Notes: generated from the letters alone by a model not told the origin. A stretch of 64,000 bases of DNA from Maritalea porphyrae (GCF_030159895.1 NZ_BSNI01000001.1:592523-656522); one strand, 5' to 3'; positions 25,675-34,892 are shown, counted from the stretch's first letter. Numbers and translations are program-made.

Positions 25675-27669
25675 CTAACCAGCAGCCATGATCGATTGAG
25701 AATATGCCGCGACAATAAATGCCTTGGGTGTGTTGGTTGGCCTGCCAAAATAATAGCCCTGCAAAATATCGCATCCTGCCAATTGAAGTGCTTGCAGCTG
25801 GCTTTCATTTTCAACGCCCTCAGCTACCACCGACAATCGCAATGACTTTGACAAACCAATAACGCAATGCACCACTGCATCGTCAGCTTTGCCCAAGTGG
25901 AAATTCGACACAAATGAGCGATCAATTTTGAGCTTGGTCAGTGGTATGCGCGTTAAATAATTCAACGACGAATATCCGGTGCCAAAATCATCCATGGCGA
26001 TGCCAACGCCCAGCGCCCGCAACTCATCTAATGTGTGCCTCACCTGCGCGGTATCAAATACAAAGACACCTTCAGTGATTTCCAACTCAAGGCGATGAGG
26101 CGATAGCCTGCTTTCAGCAAGAACACGACGCACACAATTGACAATTTGAGCATCGCGCAACTGCAACGGCGATAAATTCACAGCGATGGTAAGATCGTCA
26201 TACTCCCAAGTCGCAGCCTCTTTGCACGCGGTGGCAAGCGCCCATTCTCCGAGCACATGTATCAATCCAGATTGTTCAGCAACGCTAACAAATTCATCTG
26301 GACTAATGTTGCCAAGTTTCGGGTGGCACCACCGAGCCAAAGCCTCAAAACCCATCAACCGGCCGGTCATCGCGCAAACCTGTGGCTGATAATGCAGTTC
26401 AAGGCCACCCACTTCCAACGCAATGCGCAATTCACGCTCAATCAACGCCTTTCGGTTCTGCTCTTCTTCAAGTTGTGGCGTATAAATCGTAAAGCCAGCG
26501 CGCCCTGCATCTTTCGCGTGATATAGCGCCAAATCACTCCGCTTTAGCAATTGTCGATCATCATCTCCATGCAGTGGGAAAACGGCAGCTCCAATTGAAA
26601 TACTAGCCACGATATGGCTCATTTCCACTTCAATCGACAATTTCATTGCATCAACGAGTTTTGTGCAAAGCGCAGCAAGATCGGTCGATGAAAAAACATG
26701 ATCAAGGATGACCACAAATTCGTCGCCAGAAAGTCGATATACATCATTCTTGGTGCCAACTTGTTCATGCAAACGCTTGCCAATTTCCATGAGCACCAGA
26801 TCGCCCGCACCATGACCATATAGATCGTTGATCTGTTTGAACTTATCGACGTCAATGCTCAGGAGACCAAACTGGAGTTTCTGCGCGGCTGCCAGAGCCA
26901 CACGTTGCGGCAAATCTTTGTGAAAACGACGCCGGTTCGGCAATCCTGTCAGCGGGTCATAAAACGCTAGACGTATCGCTTCTCTCTCTGCAAGCCGTCG
27001 CTGCCGCCCCCAATAAAACAACGTGATCATCACAATCGCGGACAGAACAGCCAGCAATATTGCGGTGACTAGTCCGGTGAATTGAACACCACGCTCCATA
27101 ACATCCTCGATATGATGGCGTTCAACTTCGACACTAATCACACCACGTGAAGCACCAAAGCGTTGCAACGGAATGAGTACAATCAGTGAAGGCTTGTCTT
27201 TGTTGCCAACCGCCCCGCGTGAAAAAACCATGCTTTTCTGGTGACGCATAGCATCTTGTGCCGCTTTTGCGAAATTTACGTTGGACATATCGCGCATTTG
27301 TGGCGTACCGCCGGCGATGAACAGCTCACCAAATTTGGTGAAAACCGCATAGCCGCGAATATTGCCAAAGTGCTCAAGTGATTGAAATTCTAGTGGCCGG
27401 AACAAGTTGACTTCACTTGGCTCGCTGTCCTTTTGCTGCAACATCGTTGCTGCAAGCCTATCCATCAGACTTACTTCAAATTCGATCGGCTCACCGGGCA
27501 AATCAAATTGGCTTTTTATGGACACGACCCAGTCACGGGCGAGTAGCCGTGCATCCAAAGATGACAATTGTTGCACGATTCCGGGAGCCAAAAGGGCTGA
27601 CGCGACAACGGCCAAAGCAAAGGCCGATAGAAACAAAACAAAAGAACCGGCAAATCCAATTCGGCTCAT
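25675..27669 (-). CDS. Membrane-bound GGDEF-EAL protein (cyclic-di-GMP turnover)
   Basis: A 664-residue protein: helix at about 5-28, a periplasmic sensor region to about 190, a second helix (about 193-215), then GGDEF and EAL domains. The cyclase signature is RLSGDEFVVI, an SGDEF variant generally compatible with activity. The phosphodiesterase domain keeps EAL (GFEALARW), the DDFGTGYSSLNYL loop and EGVENESQL, so it looks competent to degrade c-di-GMP. ATG 27669 is preferred over TTG 27681. It is convergent with the response-regulator gene (4 bp between stops); no operon partner. Confidence 0.92.
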   Translation of the reverse strand: MSRIGFAGSFVLFLSAFALAVVASALLAPGIVQQLSSLDARLLARDWVVSIKSQFDLPGEPIEFEVSLMDRLAATMLQQKDSEPSEVNLFRPLEFQSLEHFGNIRGYAVFTKFGELFIAGGTPQMRDMSNVNFAKAAQDAMRHQKSMVFSRGAVGNKDKPSLIVLIPLQRFGASRGVISVEVERHHIEDVMERGVQFTGLVTAILLAVLSAIVMITLFYWGRQRRLAEREAIRLAFYDPLTGLPNRRRFHKDLPQRVALAAAQKLQFGLLSIDVDKFKQINDLYGHGAGDLVLMEIGKRLHEQVGTKNDVYRLSGDEFVVILDHVFSSTDLAALCTKLVDAMKLSIEVEMSHIVASISIGAAVFPLHGDDDRQLLKRSDLALYHAKDAGRAGFTIYTPQLEEEQNRKALIERELRIALEVGGLELHYQPQVCAMTGRLMGFEALARWCHPKLGNISPDEFVSVAEQSGLIHVLGEWALATACKEAATWEYDDLTIAVNLSPLQLRDAQIVNCVRRVLAESRLSPHRLELEITEGVFVFDTAQVRHTLDELRALGVGIAMDDFGTGYSSLNYLTRIPLTKLKIDRSFVSNFHLGKADDAVVHCVIGLSKSLRLSVVAEGVENESQLQALQLAGCDILQGYYFGRPTNTPKAFIVAAYSQSIMAAG

Positions 27670-27781
27670 ACAACCCCGCAATTTCTACTCGACCCAGAGA
27701 CAAAGTAGAACACCGCAATATGACAGTTTTGCAACAAAGTCGCACTCAAAACTTATATTAAACTATTGTTATTTAACGATA

Positions 27782-28438
27782 TTATTCCGCTGAAAGGAAC
27801 CGAAACACGCCCCACGCAGCAACTGCGCCAAACAGCTGCGCCAAGATAAATGGCAGGATTGAGCTGGGCACAATGCCAGCAAAGCTATCCGAAAATCCAC
27901 GCGCGATGGTCACGGCTGGGTTAGCAAACGACGTGCTGGCGGTGAACCAATAGGCCGCGGTGATATAAAGGCCAACAGCCATCGCAATTGCGTCACGTTT
28001 GAACTTAACAACCAAAAAAATCACCAACACCAGTCCGAACGTCGCTACAAATTCAGCGAACCACTGACCCGCGCCAAAGCGCGGTTTTTGCGACAATTGA
28101 AAAAATGGCTCAGCAAACATCATGTGTGCACACCAAACCCCAAATATCCCACCAGCGATCTGCGCCAGAACATATGGCACTCCATCAATCCGCTTGAGAT
28201 CTCCATTTAGGAACATAGCCAACGTCACGGCGGGGTTGAAATGGGCGCCCGATATTGGACCAAACATGGTAATCAGCACCACCAAAATTGCACCCGTTGG
28301 AATGGTATTGCCCAGCAAGGCTATTGCAACGTTACCATCTGCTAGCCGCTCTGCCATGATGCCAGAACCGACAACGGTTGCGAGCAAAAGCGCCGTGCCC
28401 AAAAACTCAGCAACCAAAATTTGCGACCGACTAAACAT
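27782..28438 (-). CDS. aqpS: Aquaglyceroporin of the MIP family (AqpS-like, arsenite efflux)
   Basis: A 218-residue, six-helix channel with both NPA half-helix motifs, HFNPAVT (68-70) and FANPAVT (173-175). The ATG at 28438 lies inside the end of arsC (8-bp overlap); the long upstream extension seen in frame is not used. In Sinorhizobium meliloti a MIP channel in the ars operon, AqpS, lets arsenite formed by ArsC leave the cell down its gradient, and the same coupling of arsC and a MIP channel is seen here. No arsR, arsB or arsH is in the window. Confidence 0.88.
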   Translation of the reverse strand: MFSRSQILVAEFLGTALLLATVVGSGIMAERLADGNVAIALLGNTIPTGAILVVLITMFGPISGAHFNPAVTLAMFLNGDLKRIDGVPYVLAQIAGGIFGVWCAHMMFAEPFFQLSQKPRFGAGQWFAEFVATFGLVLVIFLVVKFKRDAIAMAVGLYITAAYWFTASTSFANPAVTIARGFSDSFAGIVPSSILPFILAQLFGAVAAWGVFRFLSAE

Positions 28439-28937
28439 GGGCCGTCTCCATCCTGCCGATATCACGAAGTGCCTGGCGAAATTCTTCATCGCGATTGGTA
28501 TATTCAAGTCGCAACAAAGCCGATATCCGTGCCAACATCTGAGAATATGTTGTGGCAAAAGCCAATCGCTTTTTCTCTTCGTCCCCCTCAATTGCTGCAG
28601 GGTCGGCAACGCCCCAATGGGCGGTAATCGGGTGGCCGGGCCAAACAGGGCAAGTTTCACTTGCTGCGCTGTCGCACACAGTGATCACAATATCGATCGC
28701 CGGTGCATTTGCGCCAGTAAACTCGTCCCAGCTCTTGGAGCGAACACCCGAAATGTCGATACCGTTACTCGCCAACACTTCGAGCGCGAATGGGTTTGGT
28801 TTGCCTGTTGGTTGAGAGCCTGCAGAATATGCTAAAAACTCTTTTCCACCTAGCTCTGCCATCAATCGCTCAGCAATCACGGATCGCGCCGAATTGCCCG
28901 TACACAAGAACAAAATTCCGATTGGTTGATCTGCCAT
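28431..28937 (-). CDS. arsC: Arsenate reductase, low-molecular-weight phosphatase type
   Basis: A 168-residue protein that reduces arsenate to arsenite. The phosphatase loop CTGNSARS starts at C12. Two further cysteines, C88 (ITVCDSAASETC) and C96, form the redox relay typical of thioredoxin-coupled ArsC. The ATG at 28937 is preferred to the in-frame TTG at 28949. A Pho-box-like site lies 46 bp upstream (28984-29001), suggesting induction by phosphate starvation rather than by arsenite alone. It overlaps aqpS by 8 bp. Confidence 0.92.
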   Translation of the reverse strand: MADQPIGILFLCTGNSARSVIAERLMAELGGKEFLAYSAGSQPTGKPNPFALEVLASNGIDISGVRSKSWDEFTGANAPAIDIVITVCDSAASETCPVWPGHPITAHWGVADPAAIEGDEEKKRLAFATTYSQMLARISALLRLEYTNRDEEFRQALRDIGRMETAHV

Positions 28938-28983
28938 TGCATGCCCCAAAACATCTCAGTTTATGCGGCTCTAATCAGCTTCA

Positions 28984-29001
28984 ATGACAGTTTAATGACA
29001 A
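28984..29001 (-). promoter_or_regulatory. Pho-box-like site upstream of arsC-aqpS
   Basis: On the minus strand it reads TTGTCAT-TAAA-CTGTCAT, 13 of 14 repeat positions matching the PhoB consensus with an A/T-rich 4-base spacer. It lies in the 81-bp gap between the anti-sigma gene and arsC, about 46 bp before the arsC ATG, a normal promoter distance. It resembles the site at 3131-3148. Confidence 0.7.
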
Positions 29002-29018
29002 TTGGAGAACAGCGTCTT

Positions 29019-29795
29019 CTATACGTTGCGTCCCTGATACCCAAGGCCAAGACTATCGCGCACCCGCAAAGCAATTGCCTTGAGATCATCGTTACTCATG
29101 TCACCTGTGACCGAGAACGCGATATTCTGATTGAGCCAAACGCAGGTGGTTTTATCTTCACTTGGAACAAACCAATAGCCAACCTCGGCCAGTTGCTCGC
29201 TATGCGCCTGCACAAACACCGATATGCGTTCCGCACTCGCCGTTTCGTACGTCATCAACGCACCGGGCAAACCGCCTTGGCCAACAAGTCGAGCACCCAC
29301 AAACCGAAGCTGATTACTCTCAAGATTTGGGATCGACACGTCAACACCCACCCGCTTTTGGAGCCATCCCGTCGCGACATCTAAACTATCTTGATCAAAC
29401 TCACCCGGACGGTTCTTGTCCGTGGCAAAAACCTCATGTGCCTCATTGGCCCAAGCGGCCACGCGCAATTGATATTTGACATCCCCGAACGGCAACTGAG
29501 ACAGACCTAATCCGCCGCCAAAACCTATTGCGAGCAGCAAGCAAGCAGCCAAAGCGTACCGAGTAAGTTGTTGCCAACGATTGTTATCATTATGCGCAGT
29601 TGGCAATTCGCTTTGAACATCCGGCACGTCATCCAACGAAAAAGCCTGCTTTAGCGCCAAATCATTTGCCTGCCACTGCTTAACACGTTCTGCTTGCTCT
29701 GGATTCTGCGCCAAATAAGTTTCAACTTCTTCGCGCTTGGCTTGGCTCAATTCGCCATCCACATAGGCGACCAAAAGATCATCAGATATATTCAT
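29019..29795 (-). CDS. Anti-sigma factor (membrane-bound, no zinc motif)
   Basis: A 258-residue protein. The N-terminal part (about 1-55) has the anti-sigma layout LLVAYVDGELSQAKREEVETYL but lacks the HxxxCxxC zinc ligands of ZAS-type factors. A single membrane helix lies at about 79-99 (YALAACLLLAIGFGGGL), followed by a periplasmic domain of about 155 residues that probably senses the signal. It overlaps the sigma-factor gene by 4 bp (ATGA), the standard arrangement that keeps the pair in balance. Confidence 0.85.
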   Translation of the reverse strand: MNISDDLLVAYVDGELSQAKREEVETYLAQNPEQAERVKQWQANDLALKQAFSLDDVPDVQSELPTAHNDNNRWQQLTRYALAACLLLAIGFGGGLGLSQLPFGDVKYQLRVAAWANEAHEVFATDKNRPGEFDQDSLDVATGWLQKRVGVDVSIPNLESNQLRFVGARLVGQGGLPGALMTYETASAERISVFVQAHSEQLAEVGYWFVPSEDKTTCVWLNQNIAFSVTGDMSNDDLKAIALRVRDSLGLGYQGRNV

Positions 29796-30322
29796 CTTGT
29801 TTCACCTCTGGTTTGTTGATCACCATTCATAATCGAACGCAATTGATCACGCGCCCTAGCCAATCGAGACATCACTGTGCCTTTTTGGATGCCTAATATC
29901 TGTGCGGCTTCTTTGTAGCTGAGCCCCTCAACCGCCACCAACATCAATATCTGTTTGTGTTCTTGGCTCAGCATTTCCATCGCGGCTTTTACATCGTTCA
30001 GTTCGGATGCAGCCAGTTGGCGAGGCGGTTCAGCGGCATCTACCAATTCAACGCTGCCAATATGCGGGCGTTTCTGCACCACTTGGTTCCGATGCAAGTT
30101 ATGCATGATCTTAAAGAGCCAAGCGCGCGGGTTTGCGGGGCTCCGAAACAGCGACTTCTTTCGGATTGCCCGTTCCAAACAGTCCTGCACCAAGTCATCA
30201 GCAAGATCTGGCGCACTGGTCAACGTCCGCGCAAATCTTTGCAACGCGGGGATATGAACCGCAAACTGATCTTCCACCCGAAAATTCAACGCTAAATTAT
30301 CTCCAATTGACCCGCCGATCAT
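29792..30322 (-). CDS. ECF-type RNA polymerase sigma factor
   Basis: A 176-residue sigma factor with region 2 (ALQRFARTLTSAPDLADDLVQDCLERAI, then NPRAWLFKIMHNLHRN) and region 4 (LSQEHKQILMLVAVEGLSYKEAAQILGIQKGTVMSRLARAR). The start at ATG 30322 is not certain: it has no clear ribosome-binding site, and a TTG 12 codons downstream has GGAG in front. It lies between the COG4315 secreted-protein gene and the anti-sigma gene; this triplet recurs in proteobacteria and suggests the secreted protein belongs to the regulon. Confidence 0.9.
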   Translation of the reverse strand: MIGGSIGDNLALNFRVEDQFAVHIPALQRFARTLTSAPDLADDLVQDCLERAIRKKSLFRSPANPRAWLFKIMHNLHRNQVVQKRPHIGSVELVDAAEPPRQLAASELNDVKAAMEMLSQEHKQILMLVAVEGLSYKEAAQILGIQKGTVMSRLARARDQLRSIMNGDQQTRGETR

Positions 30323-30380
30323 CGGCGAGCCAACTTGTATCCGTCAAGGTGCGATTGCAATGTTGCACCTTGCAACTGCA

Positions 30381-30776
30381 CTAGTACATGGATGGCTTTG
30401 CAACGTGCCAAACGCCACCAACACCATCGCCAGAAGTGTCACCAGGCTCTGTATCCCCAACCCAAAGATAAAGCGGCTGTCCTTTATAGGCCCACATCTT
30501 CGTGCCGTCCTTGCGCTCAACAACGCTATAATCGCCATCATGCTCGTCAATATCAGCAAATAGCGGCGGCCAATTATCCGCACAGCTATCATAGCAATTG
30601 GAAACGCCCGTCTCATCCTTGTCAAAAGTATAGAGCGTCATATTGTTCTTGTCGGCGAGCACCTTGCCAAGGTCCGTTTCATATTGCTGGACCGGAATAT
30701 GACCCGCGGCAAACGCTACGCCACCTGCAACAATCGCAACAATTGCGGCACCTGAAATTTTTGAAAATATCGACAT
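30381..30776 (-). CDS. Secreted COG4315-family protein (Lipoprotein_15 repeats)
   Basis: A 131-residue exported protein with a signal peptide or anchor (about 1-24). Two copies of the short repeat typical of this family are visible: KNNMTLYTFDKDETG followed by CYDSCADNWPPL, and DGTKMWAYKGQPLYLWVGDTEPGDTSGDG followed by GGVWHVAKP. The role is unknown; homologues commonly sit next to ECF sigma and anti-sigma genes, as here. GGGAGAT precedes the ATG by about 5 bases. It is probably first gene of the sigma operon (58 bp gap). Confidence 0.88.
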   Translation of the reverse strand: MSIFSKISGAAIVAIVAGGVAFAAGHIPVQQYETDLGKVLADKNNMTLYTFDKDETGVSNCYDSCADNWPPLFADIDEHDGDYSVVERKDGTKMWAYKGQPLYLWVGDTEPGDTSGDGVGGVWHVAKPSMY

Positions 30777-30874
30777 TTTGATCTCCCATATTTGTTTGAT
30801 GAATATGGAGACAACAGTTCCAGTGCGTTTTTATTCCCAAAAATCTTGAAAATGTTCAGAGTGACTTCATGCGG

Positions 30875-33082
30875 CTACTTAATTTCGATCCTCAATGTCA
30901 GCGTTTCGGGCAAATCTTTGCCAAATTTCGCATCGTCTGGGATTTTCCAAGCGAGCTGTGTAGAGTTTTGATCTCGCCCAAGCTTTACGCCATGAAGATA
31001 TACATCTGCATCAAACCTATTTGTATTTGGAATAGAACCCGGCACAAGGGAAATCACGAAGCGATAACCCGGCAAGGGATAAAATGCATCATTCTTTGTG
31101 GCTTGCATTTCTCCCAAATGCTGCCGCTCAGTAAGCGACTTGATGAACCCCAATAGTGTCTCAATCGCGGCTTCATTCTCCCAATAAGCGTCGCCAGCGA
31201 TCATCATTCGCGCGTATGCTTCAGAAACTGCCATCTGCGCTGCCGCATAATCTACCAGCGCTCCGCCTTCAATGACTTCCGCTGCGGCACGCTTAAACCC
31301 CTCTTTGGTCAGCTCCTTTGCAATGTTCTGACCTGCTTCAGCCAAGATAGACTTCACCACGCCTTTGAACCCGGCTTTGCCAATGGCTTCGCCCAGCTTT
31401 TGTGCAGCCTCGCGCGAAGCCATATCTTTTTTGGCCATTTGCCTCAAAAGGCCGTCGTTCGGGGTTAATCCTTCGGCAGCAAGCGACTGCAAAAGCGAAC
31501 GATGCGCGCCCGACGCATTTGCGGTTTCAGCGGCGGTTGCCATTGCTACAAGCGTGCGATAGGGCAAAGCCATTGTTTCCCGAGCGACGATCGTTTTGAT
31601 CGAGTTTTCACCATCTTCAAAGGTGTAGGCTGGCGAGTCATTTTCAATCGCATCTTCCTGCTTGAGCTGAGGGATATCCCGGAAAAGCCCTGTTGCATCA
31701 TAATATGAGGGTCCGGCAAGCGCGACGCCACCCACAACATATTTCGAGCCGCCAGCCACGTTTGTTGCAATTTGCCCAACTGCTTCCGCCAAAACGCCTC
31801 CGGGCCCTCCACGCGAGGCTAGGGCGAGATTTGCCGCTGAAGCCTGCACCTCGATCATAAATTGATAGGCAACCGACAAAGCACCCCTTAGCGCCAAATC
31901 ATCAGAAGCATCATTTGCGTCGGCAACTGCCGCTTCCAGCGCCTTGTTGGCTGCACGACGTGCCTCCATCAGTTTCTGCTTGTTCTTCGAACGCGCACTA
32001 ACTTCCTCATAGGCGCTTTTGATTAAGTTCTGGATTTTGCGAAGTCCCTCCACATCGGTGGGCTCAAGCACCGCTTGCTCAGTTTCGACCCGCAATATCG
32101 TGCCACCCAGCCCATCCAGATACCTCATATAGCGTTCAGAGGGTTTGACCATTCCATCTCGCGTCTTCTCAATTCGCTTTTCAATCTGATCGATAGTGCG
32201 AACAAACTCATCTGCATAATTCTTGAAATTTTCTAGATCAGATTCATGACGCGAAATGGCATCAATTCGTCTTTTGGCTAGCAACTGAGGAACATCGACA
32301 CCACGGGCACCTAATCCCGCAATTTCCCGATCTATTTTCGATAAGTGTTCGGCGCTCTCTTTGACGAACCTTTGCCGTTCACCCAGCACCATCGCCATGC
32401 GACTCTTTTCCGCCGCCAAATCACCAATTGCCCGCTCATGTGCCGCAACTGCGTCCTTGAAACCCTGTTTGATCTTGGTCTCTTCAAGGTCCTTTTTTGT
32501 GCGATCAATTGATGCCCAGCCAATAGTGAACCATGCATCTGGCTCAGGAATTGTCGTGCTGAGCGCAAGTTCTGCGGCATGGCTGCTCGGGTCGATCCCC
32601 TTTGCCCGCATGTCATCTAGATAGGGCGAAGGAATTTTCTGCCCCTCCCAAAACAAAGCTTCAGAGATGTTCAAGTGCAGAGCAAAATTCGCCATAGCCT
32701 TGCCAAAAACGGTTTGCCCATCAGTTGTTTTTCGCGATGAAATAGCTTCTCGAATTTGCTTTAAGGTCGGCACAGATTTGCGCGACGTCCACAGATCCAA
32801 TTCAGACTGGTGATGTGCTGCATAATTCTCAATCAACTGCTTTTGGCCTGGGAAGTTCACTCGGAATGAACGATCCTCCAGCGTCGCCGTTGTGCACAAA
32901 ATGTATTGCGCTTTTTTAATCATGAAAGCGCGCAGTTCCTCGCCAGAATCTGGAACGCTACTCATTCCGGCGGGATCAAGCTGACACTCTTGAGCACGCA
33001 AACTTGTGGTGCCAATAAGAAAGCACATCAAAAGTCCCACAGAAAACAAGCAACGACTTACAGCTTTGGTTCTTGTGCGCAT
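30875..33082 (-). CDS. Large secreted protein of unknown family with coiled coil
   Basis: A 735-residue protein I do not recognise. A signal peptide (about 1-30, ending LRA-Q) is followed by a region with paired cysteines (C33, C63). A charged, heptad-like stretch at about 195-395 (AHERAIGDLAAEKSRMAMV, RTIDQIEKRIEKTRDGM) is likely coiled coil. A Gly/Ala-rich hydrophobic section (about 405-455) precedes an Ala-rich helical section (about 505-640). The C-terminal domain (about 655-735) looks like beta strands ending LPETLTLRIEIK. AAGGA precedes ATG 33082. No partner genes hint at its role: a membrane-protein gene lies upstream and the sigma operon downstream. Confidence 0.7.
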   Translation of the reverse strand: MRTRTKAVSRCLFSVGLLMCFLIGTTSLRAQECQLDPAGMSSVPDSGEELRAFMIKKAQYILCTTATLEDRSFRVNFPGQKQLIENYAAHHQSELDLWTSRKSVPTLKQIREAISSRKTTDGQTVFGKAMANFALHLNISEALFWEGQKIPSPYLDDMRAKGIDPSSHAAELALSTTIPEPDAWFTIGWASIDRTKKDLEETKIKQGFKDAVAAHERAIGDLAAEKSRMAMVLGERQRFVKESAEHLSKIDREIAGLGARGVDVPQLLAKRRIDAISRHESDLENFKNYADEFVRTIDQIEKRIEKTRDGMVKPSERYMRYLDGLGGTILRVETEQAVLEPTDVEGLRKIQNLIKSAYEEVSARSKNKQKLMEARRAANKALEAAVADANDASDDLALRGALSVAYQFMIEVQASAANLALASRGGPGGVLAEAVGQIATNVAGGSKYVVGGVALAGPSYYDATGLFRDIPQLKQEDAIENDSPAYTFEDGENSIKTIVARETMALPYRTLVAMATAAETANASGAHRSLLQSLAAEGLTPNDGLLRQMAKKDMASREAAQKLGEAIGKAGFKGVVKSILAEAGQNIAKELTKEGFKRAAAEVIEGGALVDYAAAQMAVSEAYARMMIAGDAYWENEAAIETLLGFIKSLTERQHLGEMQATKNDAFYPLPGYRFVISLVPGSIPNTNRFDADVYLHGVKLGRDQNSTQLAWKIPDDAKFGKDLPETLTLRIEIK

Positions 33083-33217
33083 GGTATTTCCTTGCCCCTC
33101 AGCAACTGCCTAGTTTCGTGAAAACACTGGTCAGTCTAAGACCAAATGGCCAAAATGGGCAAACTAGGCAACCAGTTGAAAACGGCTTCTGTGCAACAAC
33201 TTGTAGGATCTACCGCT

Positions 33218-33727
33218 TCAAAGGTTTGGCAAGCGGCTGAAAACCAGCCATGCGTGGACATTGTGGGCAACAAGAAACAGCCCCGCAAAACCAAAGAAGA
33301 CAACATTTCGCCAGGCGATGCGGGCATCAATGGCGCGTTGGCCAATCATGCCAATGCCCACAATCCATATTGCTGGCGTATAAGCAGGGGCCAAAAATCC
33401 AAAAAAGCTTGTCGCCCAAACCCCATCGGGCGCAGCGACGATTGCCCATTGGCACAATATGTATAGTGCAAGGCCAATCACATATATGGCGAACCCCAAT
33501 TTCTGTGTGCTCGTGCGCCATTCAATAAGCATAATTGCCGACAGTCCGATCACAGCAAACCGAGAAACATTCTCAACCCAACCAAGCGCCTGCGGAATGT
33601 CCCGCCAAAAAATCTCGGGCTGATAGGCAGCGCTCAAATTTGGCCAGAAGGAAAAACTCACCAAAAGCGGTGGCACCCAAAACCATATGCAGCTTCTCAA
33701 ATAGGCAAAGTATTGGGTCATTGGCAT
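33218..33727 (-). CDS. Hypothetical multi-pass membrane protein
   Basis: A 169-residue protein with about five hydrophobic segments (roughly 10-26, 52-65, 76-93, 100-120, 140-158). It starts MPMTQYFAYLRSCIWFWVPPLLVSF in outline. ATG 33727 has GGAGG eight bases upstream; ATG 33721 is equally possible behind AGGAG. A 30-residue upstream extension in frame is not supported. I do not recognise a family. It is on the same strand as the secreted orphan 135 bp downstream. Confidence 0.7.
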   Translation of the reverse strand: MPMTQYFAYLRSCIWFWVPPLLVSFSFWPNLSAAYQPEIFWRDIPQALGWVENVSRFAVIGLSAIMLIEWRTSTQKLGFAIYVIGLALYILCQWAIVAAPDGVWATSFFGFLAPAYTPAIWIVGIGMIGQRAIDARIAWRNVVFFGFAGLFLVAHNVHAWLVFSRLPNL

Positions 33728-33785
33728 TCTCCTTGCCTCCAACCTAGCACCCAACGACGCGCCCACCTTGGCATAAATCAAAAAA

Positions 33786-33807
33786 GGCGGGTCAATTACG
33801 ACCCGCC
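33786..33807 (-). terminator. Rho-independent terminator after TRAP system 2
   Basis: Perfect 8-base arms GGCGGGTC (33786-33793) and GACCCGCC (33800-33807) have a T run following on the minus strand. It lies 30 bp after the dctP stop at 33837, ending the dctQMP transcript. Confidence 0.85.
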
Positions 33808-33836
33808 AGTGCAACAATCAAAGGGTTATTCAAGTT

Positions 33837-34892
33837 CTAGTTTTTGAGGTAAGTCGCGTTGTTTGCGTCTTCAACAGCCGATCGGAATTGCTCTAGCAAT
33901 GCCACACCCTCATCACCAAGCGCTTCTTCAACGTGTGCCAACACGGCAGGCTGTGCCGCATCCTTGAAGGCTTGACGATCTTCAGCGGTCAAAGCCGTCA
34001 CTTCGATTTTGTCCATCAATCCAGCAAGCCCACGATCAGAAGCTTCAATGATACGGCTAATGCCACGGCTTGCTGTTACGCAAGACTTGGCAGCGTAATT
34101 GATTACCCGTTGCTCTTCAGGTGTTAGCGAGTTCCAGAAGCTATCCGAAATCATGAATGTATATGGCGAGAACAAATGATTGGTCAGCGTCATATATTGT
34201 TGGACTTCAGCAAAGTTTGCGAATGAAATGATCGGCACAGGGTTCATTTGCCCGTCGATCACGCCTGTTTGCAATCCAGAATAAACTTCGCCCCATGACA
34301 ATGGATATGCTTCGCCGCCCAGTGCTTGAATGATCTTTTGGTGTGAAGGCAAAGTCATTGTGCGCACCCGAATGCCATCAAAATCATCCAGCGTTTTGAT
34401 TGGGCGTTTTGAGTTGGTAATCGCAAAGAACCCGCCCGTATCTGGGAAACCAAGAACTTTCGCATTTGGGATGCTCGCTTCTATATCGGCAGCGAGCGCA
34501 GCGCCAAATGGACCGTCAAACACATCATAAGTGGCCGCGTTGTGGTCAAATGCAAAGGCAAGGTTCAACACGTCGATCCGCGGGTAATAAGATGAGATTG
34601 CACCTGTTGAGGTCAACGTGGCTTGAATCACATTGTCTTGCAAGAACTGCACATGTTCTGAAGCAGAGCCAAGTTGGTTTGATGGAAACACCTCAACCTT
34701 AACCGAGCCATTTGTGTCCGCGTTGACGATATTGGCAAATACGGCGGTACAAGCATGAGCGGGGTTTTCAAACGGGTCGGTTTTGTTGTCATGTGCAAAT
34801 TTGAGCACCTTCGTGTCTGCAAATGCGCCCGACGCAGTTGCAACAACGGTTGCTCCTAACGCCAATCCCAATCCAAGTTTTTTAAAATCCAT
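33837..34892 (-). CDS. TRAP transporter solute-binding protein (DctP family), system 2
   Basis: A 351-residue binding protein with a Sec signal peptide (about 1-25, ending AFA). DctP marks include VEVFPSNQLGSASEHVQFLQDNVIQATLTS, the FDGIRVRTMTLPSHQKIIQALGGEAYPLSWGEVYSGLQTGVIDGQ segment, in which the arginine in RVRT binds a substrate carboxylate, and the FMISDSFWNSLTPEEQ region. It is last gene of the operon rather than first. Divergent control by the RpiR regulator (often sugar-responsive) may hint at a sugar acid as solute, but that is inference. Confidence 0.93.
   Translation of the reverse strand: MDFKKLGLGLALGATVVATASGAFADTKVLKFAHDNKTDPFENPAHACTAVFANIVNADTNGSVKVEVFPSNQLGSASEHVQFLQDNVIQATLTSTGAISSYYPRIDVLNLAFAFDHNAATYDVFDGPFGAALAADIEASIPNAKVLGFPDTGGFFAITNSKRPIKTLDDFDGIRVRTMTLPSHQKIIQALGGEAYPLSWGEVYSGLQTGVIDGQMNPVPIISFANFAEVQQYMTLTNHLFSPYTFMISDSFWNSLTPEEQRVINYAAKSCVTASRGISRIIEASDRGLAGLMDKIEVTALTAEDRQAFKDAAQPAVLAHVEEALGDEGVALLEQFRSAVEDANNATYLKN

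Noticed and set aside
27782-28660. Longer 292-codon form of the aquaporin
   Set aside because: The first 74 residues are non-conserved and overlap arsC in another frame; the MIP domain starts at the ATG 28438.
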